Origin: Cylindrospermum sp. NIES-4074
Lineage (GTDB): Bacteria; Cyanobacteriota; Cyanobacteriia; Cyanobacteriales; Nostocaceae
Length of the DNA stretch: 64,000 bases
Assembly (NCBI GenBank): GCA_003994795.1
Contig: AP018272.1
Location: 62,001-126,000, forward strand
Reading direction: 5' to 3'
Shown here: piece by piece, positions 9,865 to 18,200 of the stretch
Numbering within the stretch: the first letter of the stretch is position 1
How the letters are laid out: every line of letters starts with the position of its first letter
Translations under genes and position numbers: made by a program
Notes under the pieces: model-generated
The model's database searches: none
What the model was told of the DNA's origin: nothing
What the model saw: only the letters and a program-made list of their open reading frames with translations

Positions 9865-10244
9865 GTCAGATTCAAGAGTTACATCAACAAGCTATGGATT
9901 TAGCCGAAATGGCACAAGTTGCTAAACTTAGAAGTAACTTAGATTTAGCTTCCCAATTATCCAGACAAGCATTTGATAAAGAACGATTAGCGGCAGAATT
10001 AATAGCAAGTGATTTTGCTGCGGAACCAACCCGTTCAATATTGTATCGTAGTGCTGCAACCTTAGCAATTGACTGTGGTGAAATTCACAGTGCAGAGCGT
10101 TTAATTGCAGTTGCTTTATCAGGAAATCCACCAACTGAAATTGCGGAAGAACTCAAAGATTTATTTGTGCAAATCAACATCCATAAATATTTTGCCCGTC
10201 GAGGTGTTGTATTTGATGAAGCTAAACTTCAAATTCTTAGCTAG
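9861..10244 (+). CDS. Helical-repeat protein, second gene of the coupled pair
   Basis: 127 residues, almost entirely alpha-helical. The run from about residue 5 to 110 looks like TPR/HEAT-like helix pairs, with AEPTRSILYRSAATLA and CGEIHSAERLIAVAL as the best-conserved-looking parts. It has no catalytic motif, so it is probably a partner or scaffold of the upstream protein. The start is fixed by the ATGA overlap. Confidence 0.6.
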   Translation: MSQIQELHQQAMDLAEMAQVAKLRSNLDLASQLSRQAFDKERLAAELIASDFAAEPTRSILYRSAATLAIDCGEIHSAERLIAVALSGNPPTEIAEELKDLFVQINIHKYFARRGVVFDEAKLQILS

Positions 10245-10310
10245 GAATTAACATGAATAAAAAGCATCAATTTTATTTTTATCGTCAGCGATTAGGTCAA
10301 AATAATATCA

Positions 10311-10853
10311 CTAGGCTGAAATTGTTTTAACCAAAACCTGTTGCATCATTTGCTGTTTTAACGAATCTGCCGCAACTGAAGCAATCATTTCCCAATCTTC
10401 CTGCGTTAACATTACCCCAAGCAGTTCGCGTAACACCTGATGATTAGAGATAAACTCTTCACCAAAAAGTTCATCCATCTGCAACACAGCCTGGATATGT
10501 TCTCTGACATTAGGTGTAGGTAGCCTTAATCTTTCCAGCAATTTTCCTCTTGCAGTAGCAAATGCTGTAGAAGTCACAGTCCCTAAATTCCAACCTTTGA
10601 GCAACAAACGCACTTCTCTATTCAGCGAAATTCGCAAAGTTTTTAAGCGATAAAACAATTCGGGATTAAGTAACAGTTGATCAAAGACACCAAGCCAATC
10701 TAAACCAGCACCAATGTTACCTCCTACTTCTCCCTCCCCCTGGATACTTTTTCTGAACCATTTTTCATCCAAGAGTAAATCCATTGCATTTACTGCCGAT
10801 TCTTGGTTAGAGTTAGAGATGGATTTATCGTCATCACATTCTTGTTGGTTCAT
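10311..10853 (-). CDS. Unknown 180-residue helical protein downstream of the RdRP-like gene
   Basis: Not recognised. The N-terminal 30 residues are polar and acidic. Residues 50-175 are mostly helical with no membrane segment; notable pieces are GLDWLGVFDQLLLNPELF and LGVMLTQEDWEMI. The gene follows the RdRP-like gene on the same strand after a 360-bp spacer that contains duplicated palindromes, so it may have its own promoter under operator control. A functional link to the polymerase-like protein is possible but unproven. Confidence 0.5.
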   Translation of the reverse strand: MNQQECDDDKSISNSNQESAVNAMDLLLDEKWFRKSIQGEGEVGGNIGAGLDWLGVFDQLLLNPELFYRLKTLRISLNREVRLLLKGWNLGTVTSTAFATARGKLLERLRLPTPNVREHIQAVLQMDELFGEEFISNHQVLRELLGVMLTQEDWEMIASVAADSLKQQMMQQVLVKTISA

Positions 10854-10883
10854 TACCTAGAGCTTCTGGATGTTTCCAAATTT

Positions 10884-10902
10884 TGTAAACCATTGGTTTA
10901 CA
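10884..10902. promoter_or_regulatory. Perfect 19-bp palindrome, copy 1
   Basis: TGTAAACCATTGGTTTACA is a perfect inverted repeat about a central T. It lies 31 bp upstream of the 180-residue gene start and recurs at 10999-11017 within a longer duplicated block. This is the layout of a dimeric repressor or a partition-protein binding site. Confidence 0.55.
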
Positions 10903-10998
10903 GATTTTCCACAATTACTGCTGCAACAGCTGTGCTCAGTAGATACAAACATTATATACTACTAGCTTAGTAAGTGAATTCGGGAATATCCAGAATTT

Positions 10999-11017
10999 TG
11001 TAAACCATTGGTTTACA
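10999..11017. promoter_or_regulatory. Perfect 19-bp palindrome, copy 2
   Basis: Identical to the copy at 10884-10902. The two copies share flanking sequence (CTGCTGCAACAG/TTGTG) and alternate with copies of an ATATACTACTA motif (around 10955 and 11162), which gives the spacer an iteron-like structure. Confidence 0.55.
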
Positions 11018-11213
11018 AATTCTCCGCAATTGCTGCTGCAACAGTTGTGGTCAGTAAGTACCCCGACAGAATTAATGACATCCTGGGTTCTTTGCTAGAC
11101 AAGGAGTTCAGTCAAAAATCTGTATAATTATTATGTACTACTATTTGGGCATTTAGTATTATATACTACTAATTTAATAAATGAATTCTTGAGGGGATAC
11201 CAGATTTGCACCA

Positions 11214-14200
11214 TCAGTTTAACTCTACGTCCTTACTCTGACTACGATGCCTGCTGTGAGCGTAGCCCTCGCCTTTGGCACTGTACACCGCGCCATCACC
11301 AGTATTTGATAAATCCTGTTTTCTCCCTAGTGATACCATTCGCGTAGTGTCTCGTAGAGAAGCGCTGCTGCTTTCAGCAGTTCGCTCTCTTTCCAAAATC
11401 ATCTCCTCTAACTCACTTGCGGCTGCTTCTGAAAGCGGGAATGTCTCCTCACCCGTCTGGATATTCCCTCGACAAATCGTCCGCTTACCCTCATTCCGCA
11501 CAATAAAATCACCACTGAGTTGCACATACGCAGTCCAATGGCTACCAATTTTAAACTGTTCAATTTCATTACTGGTAGATTGATTAGCTTGTCGCTGTTC
11601 GTAGGTAATAGCGATCGCACCTACTAAATTATCAAACATTTCCTTACGCCAGTGTTCGCGGTGAATAGCTCTCAACTCCCCAGCAGTATCTAACTTTGGT
11701 TCAAATTCCGGTAATGTCACCTCTGGCAACTGTATCGACTCAGAATTAACCTTCAGGACAATACTAGAACCATCTGGTTGCAAAACGGCTGCAAATGTAG
11801 TCCCAATGGGCAGCTTCGGACTATCAGGGGCAAAAGTGCCTAAATTCTTACCATCAATCTGTAATATTGGTGTACCGTTGTAACGATAAAACTCTGGGTG
11901 TGATTCGGGTAATTCAAACACTCCCACTTCTAAAGTAACGCTGCGCTTTCTCCATTGCTTACTAGCAAAATTTTCATTAGCAAAATCATTGTATTTGATA
12001 CCCAACACTTTAATTTCATCAAACTGAAACTCCTGAAGCTGCTGACATACCTCCTCTGTAAACAAGTTATATGCCAATGCACCCACACCCGAATCCTGAC
12101 GTGATTCTGCCCAACTATGGTCAGCGGGAGGGATAATTCTCAAATCCTTGGGGATATTCAGTTCATCTAAATCGTTAATATTTTCACCAAATTTAGCCGC
12201 TAGTTTTTCAACTATTGTGGGCGATAAGTCTTTTAAAGCAAATTCAATCAGAGGTAATTGAGAATGAATAGTGGCATCAAATTTAATTCCCTTTTGTTCT
12301 AGAGATTCTTTCCATTTAATAGCACCTGCACCAAACGGAACACTCAAAACATAAGTATCTTGTGGTAATGCCGCGCTGGGGAGTTCATAATCGTGCTCAA
12401 ACGAAAACGTAATTTCCATCTGTTCTGCCAGCTTTAAACAGTCTTTGCGATGTCGGTCTAATTCTGGACGGGTGTGTTGTGTGTGCCACAGCGCCGCCGC
12501 ACCTGCAAACCGCTCCTCTGGAGTGGTGAATGATACATCAATTTCCGCCCGATAGCTTTCGTAGAGCTTCCCTAGTTCCTCATTAAACGCATCCCTGTCA
12601 TCTCCCACCCGCTCCTTAATTTCGTCTCTAGCTTGCTGAAACCTGGTTTTCAGTTCTTCTGCCCATTCCAAGGCATCTACAGATAAAGTTTCTTTGGGAA
12701 ACAGGTAGCGAAACTCATGCCTATCTCTGCTGCGAATGCGCGTTGGTTCCCACAAGGGATTAACAACTTCTCTGGCCATGACGTTGATTGAGCCGGGAGC
12801 ATCCGCAGGCATGGCAAAGGAGCGATACAGCCGTTCATCTTTTTTAAAGTCAAAGAAATAACTGGGATGAGACTCTGACCATTTTTTGGCATCTGCAAGC
12901 AAATTTTCCCCACCTATTTCTTTGATATCTTCCAATCTTTCTGCGCTTTTGGGCGAATCTACCTCAACCTGAAGTGCCTGGAATAGACGGTTTAGTAGCT
13001 TCCTTTGTCGTCTGACAAACCGCTCCACATTCTCACCGTCTTTGGGCATTGATGACTGTACACGCCCAATGTTTGTTGCTACTAGCCCTACTTTATTTTG
13101 ACTGCTAGCAGCCGCAATTTGAGATAATTTAGGGTATTTTAAGTTGCCTTCTCCATCTGTGATTTCCGTATATGCTAGCTTAGGACGTTGTTTAACTGGC
13201 TCAAAACGTCCCGGTTCCCCTGCGCGGAGAGTTTCACTAGCAATGTTGGGCAGTTTACTGGCTGGACTAACCATTAATTGGTCACCGTCAAAATCGGCTT
13301 GGTGGTATTCCTCGGCATCCTTGGGGTGAATCCAGACTACGTTGCGAGTTTTCTTTAATTCTGGGTCGTGGATGTTACTGTAGAGGCGGATGTTGTCTGA
13401 GTTAACGATGGGGTAACGGGTGAGAATTACATCCCCTTCTGGTAGGTGGGGTACACAAATTGTGCCACGATTTAGGCGATCGCATGGCATGGCCATACCT
13501 GAATCATGGTTGTATCCACCCTTGATTGCTAGGTCACGCCATTGATTGGCTATGTAATCGGTAGCAAACTTGCGGAATTTGGGGGTTTCAATCAATTGAC
13601 CATATTTATCGCTGCGTAATAGGGAAATCCAGCGGGATTCCTGTGCTTGATTGTTAGCATCACCCTCAATTTGGTTAAAAGCTTCTTCTGACTGTTCTTG
13701 CTGCGATCGCTGTTGTTTATCATATTGTTGGATGATATATTTTGCCAACACCAAGGGATTACGCTGCAATTCGGCAAGTTCTCTAGCTTTTTCTTCGGTG
13801 GGTTTGCTCAAATCTTGTTTGACTGCTTCTTCTGAGTACCAAATGGTAAACTGCCAACTATTATCGTAGCTGGTGGCTTTGGCATTACCTCGATTACCGA
13901 TTACCGCTTGGGGAAACTCATAGTCACCGCAAGGTATCAAGTCTTTAAGCTGAGATTTTTTAATGCCTTTGATTGAGGAACGATCCATAATGATGTCGTA
14001 ACCCTCTGCGTCAGTTATTTTGGCATCTGGTAAAAGAGTTCCTTTTGATAAAAAGCTAGTTTGAGGACATTGTGAATTATCAGCTTCAGCCCAAGATTTC
14101 ATCCACGCAAACCGAAATTGAAGTGGACAATTGCGTTCTCCTCCCAGTTGTTTGGCCAGTTGAGGTGAAATCTTGCCGTGACAGTCTCCTGTTTTATAAT

Positions 14201-14690
14201 CAGCATACTGTGGATCTTCAAAGTCCACAATTTTAACTCGCAGCCCTGTAAATGTTTCTGAGCCTTTGTAGCAATTACTAACTAGTAGAGAACCATAGCG
14301 ACAAGCAGTATCTGGTTCTGTAGCGAATAACTGTCTAATATTTTTTCGCAGTGAATCATCAGCAAAGTAATAATTATCACCAGAACTAAAAGCTAACTTG
14401 CGTTGAATGCCATCTTTAAAAGTTCTTTGTTTTAAATGATCTGCATCTGGATTTTTACTATCGATTTTAACCAGTAGAAGAGATTGTAAATCTTCCGGCT
14501 CAAACATTTGTTCAAGCAGAGAATTTTTGATAATTTCTGGCTCTGATAAATATCTCCCCTTGCCGTTATTGTAAGACCCATCAAAGATAGGTATGCTCAG
14601 ACCAGAACCTTCTATGACTCTAGTGGTTAAATCCATTATCAGTAATCTATTAGACAGCTTATCTAGCAAGCATGAGACTCTAATATTCAC
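11214..14690 (-). CDS. RdRP-like double-psi beta-barrel RNA polymerase homologue
   Basis: Predicted template-directed RNA polymerase related to eukaryotic cellular RdRPs (QDE-1/plant RDR) and to YonO-like single-chain enzymes. Seen in order: GDCHGKISPQLA with Gly172-Ser175 (RdRP block DGxGKIS..LA); QFRFAWMK with Lys198 (block QIRYxGxKG); IIMDRSSIK with Arg237 and Lys241 (block RxSMxKF); a stretch beginning GDVILTRYPIV that leads to ADFDGDQLMV with Asp466, Asp468 and Asp470 (the metal-binding DxDGD loop); then VGLVATN and VEVDSPK with Asp578-Lys581 (block VDxPKT). The 1158-residue length matches the family. The C-terminal 40-50 residues are partly translated from an interspersed repeat and are probably acquired. 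Residue 1 or Met19 could be the start. Polymerase activity and template type are inferred. I know of no defined role for such a gene on a cyanobacterial plasmid. Confidence 0.8.
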   Translation of the reverse strand: MNIRVSCLLDKLSNRLLIMDLTTRVIEGSGLSIPIFDGSYNNGKGRYLSEPEIIKNSLLEQMFEPEDLQSLLLVKIDSKNPDADHLKQRTFKDGIQRKLAFSSGDNYYFADDSLRKNIRQLFATEPDTACRYGSLLVSNCYKGSETFTGLRVKIVDFEDPQYADYKTGDCHGKISPQLAKQLGGERNCPLQFRFAWMKSWAEADNSQCPQTSFLSKGTLLPDAKITDAEGYDIIMDRSSIKGIKKSQLKDLIPCGDYEFPQAVIGNRGNAKATSYDNSWQFTIWYSEEAVKQDLSKPTEEKARELAELQRNPLVLAKYIIQQYDKQQRSQQEQSEEAFNQIEGDANNQAQESRWISLLRSDKYGQLIETPKFRKFATDYIANQWRDLAIKGGYNHDSGMAMPCDRLNRGTICVPHLPEGDVILTRYPIVNSDNIRLYSNIHDPELKKTRNVVWIHPKDAEEYHQADFDGDQLMVSPASKLPNIASETLRAGEPGRFEPVKQRPKLAYTEITDGEGNLKYPKLSQIAAASSQNKVGLVATNIGRVQSSMPKDGENVERFVRRQRKLLNRLFQALQVEVDSPKSAERLEDIKEIGGENLLADAKKWSESHPSYFFDFKKDERLYRSFAMPADAPGSINVMAREVVNPLWEPTRIRSRDRHEFRYLFPKETLSVDALEWAEELKTRFQQARDEIKERVGDDRDAFNEELGKLYESYRAEIDVSFTTPEERFAGAAALWHTQHTRPELDRHRKDCLKLAEQMEITFSFEHDYELPSAALPQDTYVLSVPFGAGAIKWKESLEQKGIKFDATIHSQLPLIEFALKDLSPTIVEKLAAKFGENINDLDELNIPKDLRIIPPADHSWAESRQDSGVGALAYNLFTEEVCQQLQEFQFDEIKVLGIKYNDFANENFASKQWRKRSVTLEVGVFELPESHPEFYRYNGTPILQIDGKNLGTFAPDSPKLPIGTTFAAVLQPDGSSIVLKVNSESIQLPEVTLPEFEPKLDTAGELRAIHREHWRKEMFDNLVGAIAITYEQRQANQSTSNEIEQFKIGSHWTAYVQLSGDFIVRNEGKRTICRGNIQTGEETFPLSEAAASELEEMILERERTAESSSASLRDTTRMVSLGRKQDLSNTGDGAVYSAKGEGYAHSRHRSQSKDVELN
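11238..11375. repeat. GC-rich interspersed repeat at the 3' end of the RdRP-like gene
   Basis: It contains GAGCGTAGCCCTCGCC and GTGTCTCGTAGAGAAGCGC-type units, the same family as at 1243-1352 and 62650-62830. It is translated as the last residues of the polymerase-like protein, mirroring the situation at the end of the VirB4-like gene. Confidence 0.65.
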
Positions 14691-14762
14691 CTTGGCACGG
14701 AATCACACCCTGTAAAATCATCCAAGTGGATAATTTACTGATTTTATCAAATCGCTGTAATA

Positions 14763-14791
14763 CCCCTGCCTACGAAACGTTGAGGCAGGGG
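14763..14791. repeat. 9-bp-stem hairpin of a decayed IS200/IS605-type element
   Basis: CCCCTGCCT pairs with AGGCAGGGG around a 10-11 nt loop. It lies just before a tnpB 3' remnant, so it may be an end hairpin of that element. Confidence 0.5.
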
Positions 14792-14871
14792 ATGTACTGT
14801 TGCAGTTCCACCCCACTACACCAGCCAGAATTGCTCTAATTGTGGACAAGTTGTGAAGAACAGGACTTACG

Positions 14872-14986
14872 CAACTGGCACATTAGTAGGGTGCGTCAGA
14901 CTTGATAAATCTGTTTATTTGCCAGATTTATCAAGTCTGACGCACCCTACAATCGATGTTTATTGTGACACTTGCGTAAGTCCTAA
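14872..14986. mobile_element. MITE with AGGACTTACGCAA terminal inverted repeats
   Basis: Short palindromic element with ends AGGACTTACGCAA and TTGCGTAAGTCCT. The interior is a long inverted repeat (GGGTGCGTCAGACTTGATAA and its complement). It interrupts the tnpB zinc-finger codons, and an AAGAA repeat on both sides is the likely target duplication. The same ends flank the repeat cluster at 62642-62870. Confidence 0.8.
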
Positions 14987-15205
14987 AGAAAAGTCTTAGT
15001 ACTAGAACCCATTCTTGTCCTCATTGTGGACATACCCAAGATCGTGATTGGAACACAGCACGTAACATATTAGAAAAAGGATTAAGTACGGTTTCTTCAC
15101 GTCGGAACTAACGCCTCTGGAGAGACTGACCAATACTTGAGTGAGGTAACTCCTTCAAGCAAGTCAACTCGTGGAAAGAGGAAACCCAAAGAGCGATCTT
15201 TGGAA

Positions 15206-15236
15206 TCCCCACCCTACTTCGTAGAGGGTGGGGAGG
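15206..15236. repeat. Right-end hairpin of the tnpB-type element
   Basis: CCCCACCCT and AGGGTGGGG form a 9-bp stem around a 9-nt loop. It lies inside the shifted tail of the tnpB remnant, as expected for an IS605-type right end. Confidence 0.5.
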
Positions 15237-15299
15237 ATGTCAAACGGTATTAGCTCTGCTGGCAGACGGACGAGAAAGTTAGATATCTGGACAGCGCTT

Positions 15300-18200
15300 T
15301 TAAAAGTTAACTGCTTGTAGCAACTCTTCAAACAAAGGTTCACCAAAATTCATGAATCGTAGTGAAGGGATTTCATCAAAAATATTAGGGTAAAAAGTAA
15401 CCATGTAATTTTGCCCTTTGTAATTCAGTTGCCAAGTACCTTCACTCCTCCTCTCAAACTGCACACCACTAGCTTGTAAAATTGCTGAAGATGTGAATAA
15501 CTGCTCAATAGTTTCTGGCATAAAAGGAGTGGAAGCGATTGGTTTTTGAATTTCTGCTAAGTCAGCGTCCAAGTCCATTGCTACCCTTACGGGTTCGCCA
15601 GTCGCTACAACGGAGGGAACCTCCGCAACGCGCTGGCTCACCATTTCTTCAATTGCTAGACGAGGTAGTGGACTGTCTAATACAGAATCGAATTCAGACA
15701 TTAAAACATCCTCTTCTTCTGGATCTGCACTCATAACAGCCTGTTCAATAAAGGTAGGGACTTGGGCTAAAATAGGTTGGAGATTGCCCACGACTGTAGC
15801 AAAAGCGTTTATGCGATCGCGCAATTTTCTATAAACCTTCGCTTCTACAGTGCCGTCATAATAGAAGTTGTGGATTCGTACAGTAGGATATTTTTGTCCA
15901 ATGCGGTCGATTCTCCCAATGCGCTGTTCGACCCGCATGGGATTCCAAGGCATATCGTAATTAATCAACACACCACAGTTTTGCAAGTTCAAACCTTCAG
16001 AAGCGGATTCTGTACAGAGGAGAATTTTGATTTCATCTTGACGGAAGCGCCGTTTAATATCTTCTTTGGGAACTAAATACCAATTTGGTTGACTGTTGAC
16101 GGTTGACTGTGGACTGTATTGTTCAGTCAAGGGTGAACTGTTGACGGTTGACTGTGGACTGTATTGTTCAGTCAAGGGTGAACTGTGAACTGTCAACAAT
16201 TCCCCACCGCGACCGGAGTAACAAGCCACTTGGCTACCGTACAATTCCTTCAAAGTATCCCGCAGATAATCCATCGTGTCGGTGTACTGGGTAAAAACGA
16301 TCGCAGTTTCCCGTTCAGTCAATTCTTGACGCAAAATCTGAATAAAGCGGGAAAGCTTTGTATCTTCTCCGGTGTTTTCAAACTGCTGTAATAATTCTTC
16401 CAGGTATTGAATCTCCTGGGGGTCTACTGGTTCAAAGAAAGTTTCCAACCCAGCAATCACTACATCATCGGCATCGTCTACATCTGCTAAATCGTCTTCG
16501 CTTAAAACACTTCCATGCTGAGTTAGCAGATAATCCAACCGGCGTTGCAGAGATGATTTGATAGCATAAAATGAACTCGTCAGGCGCTTGCGGTACAGGG
16601 TCATCAAGAAACCCAGACAAGAACGCTGTTCTTTTTGAGCTAATCGGTAAAAATGACGTACGTAGTCGCTAACGGCGACATAAAGTGGTACTTCCCGCTG
16701 CGGTTCTAAAGTAATAGCATTATCTTGCACAACTCTAGTAGGAATATCCTTCTCTAAAAGCCCCCGCTGGTAATATTGTCGGAGAGTATCGCGGGTATGG
16801 CGAAACATCAAGTCTTTTAGAGGAGTATTCACGGTCAAGTATTGGCGCGAAGTGGCAATGAAATCTTCATCTGCCAATAATTGTTTGTGATTAGAGATTT
16901 TCTTACCCCGTTGCCAAGTATCTTGCATTTTGTAAGCAAGAATGCGATTTTGTTTAGCCAAAAACTGCTGTAACCTAGAACAAGGTTGGCCACCACGCTG
17001 AAAGTAGTCGGTAGACATAACTTGCCAAAAATTAATTACTTCCTGGTTGACAGCACCTTGCAGAGAGGCAAAATAATTACAGAAGTTATCGCCGTAACTC
17101 CAATGTCCTTGCAGTCCCAACAGGTGTAATAAGTCGAAAATTTCTATGGCATCAATTTGCATAGGAGTTGCTGAGAGCAGAACCAGAGATTTGGTTTTCT
17201 CCTTTAGCTGTTCCATCAACTCTAACAAGCGATTGGGCGTTTCCTTGCGGTCTTGAGGACTTTTACGCCTTGCGTGGTGTGCTTCGTCCAATACCACTAA
17301 ATCCCAAGGTTCTGCTTCTAGTATCTGGTGCATTCTCTCAGTTCTCCGCACCAAATGGGAAGAAGCCAGGATTAAGTCTTGGGTATTCCAAGGGTTAGTT
17401 AAAGGTTGACTGTTGACGGCGATGCACTGAGCTTGCCGAAGTGTTGACTGTTGACGGTATTTTTCAGTCAACAGTGAACTGTCAACAGTGAACGAATTTT
17501 GTGTATGACTCCAAAAATGCAGATTGAATTTTTCTCGTAGTTCTTCTTGCCATTGAGGTTGAACGCTAGCAGGTGCTAAAATTAGTACCCGCTTCACTTT
17601 TTTGGATAACAGCAGATAGCGCAAAATTAAACCAGTTTCAATGGTCTTACCTAAACCAACTTCGTCAGCAATGAGAAAACTTTGGGGAAAATTTTGAGCA
17701 ACACGGCGTAGAATTTTAATTTGGTGCGGCCAGGGGTGAATAGGAATTGATTTTAGACAAAAATCCAAACAGCCAGGATGTTCATGAATATTGGCAAGTT
17801 GCGTAAATGCTAACCTTTCTTGTTCACTGATGACGGTTGACGGTTGATGGTTGACTGATGACGGTTCCCGGTGTTTTTCAGTCAACAGTGAACCATCAAC
17901 CGTCAACGAATCTGTCAACTGTAAACTGTCAACATTATTAATTGGTCGAGTATCAAATTCTATTTGAGAGTTCCAATCAGGTTTAGTCGTGGGGGCGTAA
18001 CGTAATAGCTTTTTTTGAACTGCTTCTGGAACTTCAAAGACTCGCACATTAGGCGATATATCATACCAAAGTTGCTCAAACCTCGCTACTTCTTCTTCAA
18101 CTCTATCTAGTTCCCTTCCTCCCTCCCAAGAACAATAAACGTGAAAGGATTCTACATTCCTCTCCCAGCCACCAATAGATTCGTTATTGGAACCGTTAAA

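Larger units (their letters stand above)
14796..15249 (+). pseudogene. tnpB: TnpB (IS200/IS605 OrfB) 3' remnant, split by a MITE
   Basis: Plus-strand reading gives PPHYTSQNCSNCGQVVK, then, after an inserted element, KSLSTRTHSCPHCGHTQ and DRDWNTARNILEKG. This is the C-terminal zinc finger (two CxxC pairs) and the RuvC-like Asp of TnpB. A frameshift near 15100 breaks the tail, after which SGETDQYLSEVTPSSKS and TRGKRKPK follow in another frame. The N-terminal part is absent, so the gene is dead. Confidence 0.8.

Noticed and set aside
10253-10330. 25-codon plus-strand frame after the coupled pair
   Set aside because: Too short, overlaps the end of the opposite gene, and has no convincing ribosome site.
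15164-15346. Minus-strand frame downstream of the helicase gene
   Set aside because: It covers the tnpB relic and its end hairpin in antisense and has no protein-like pattern.
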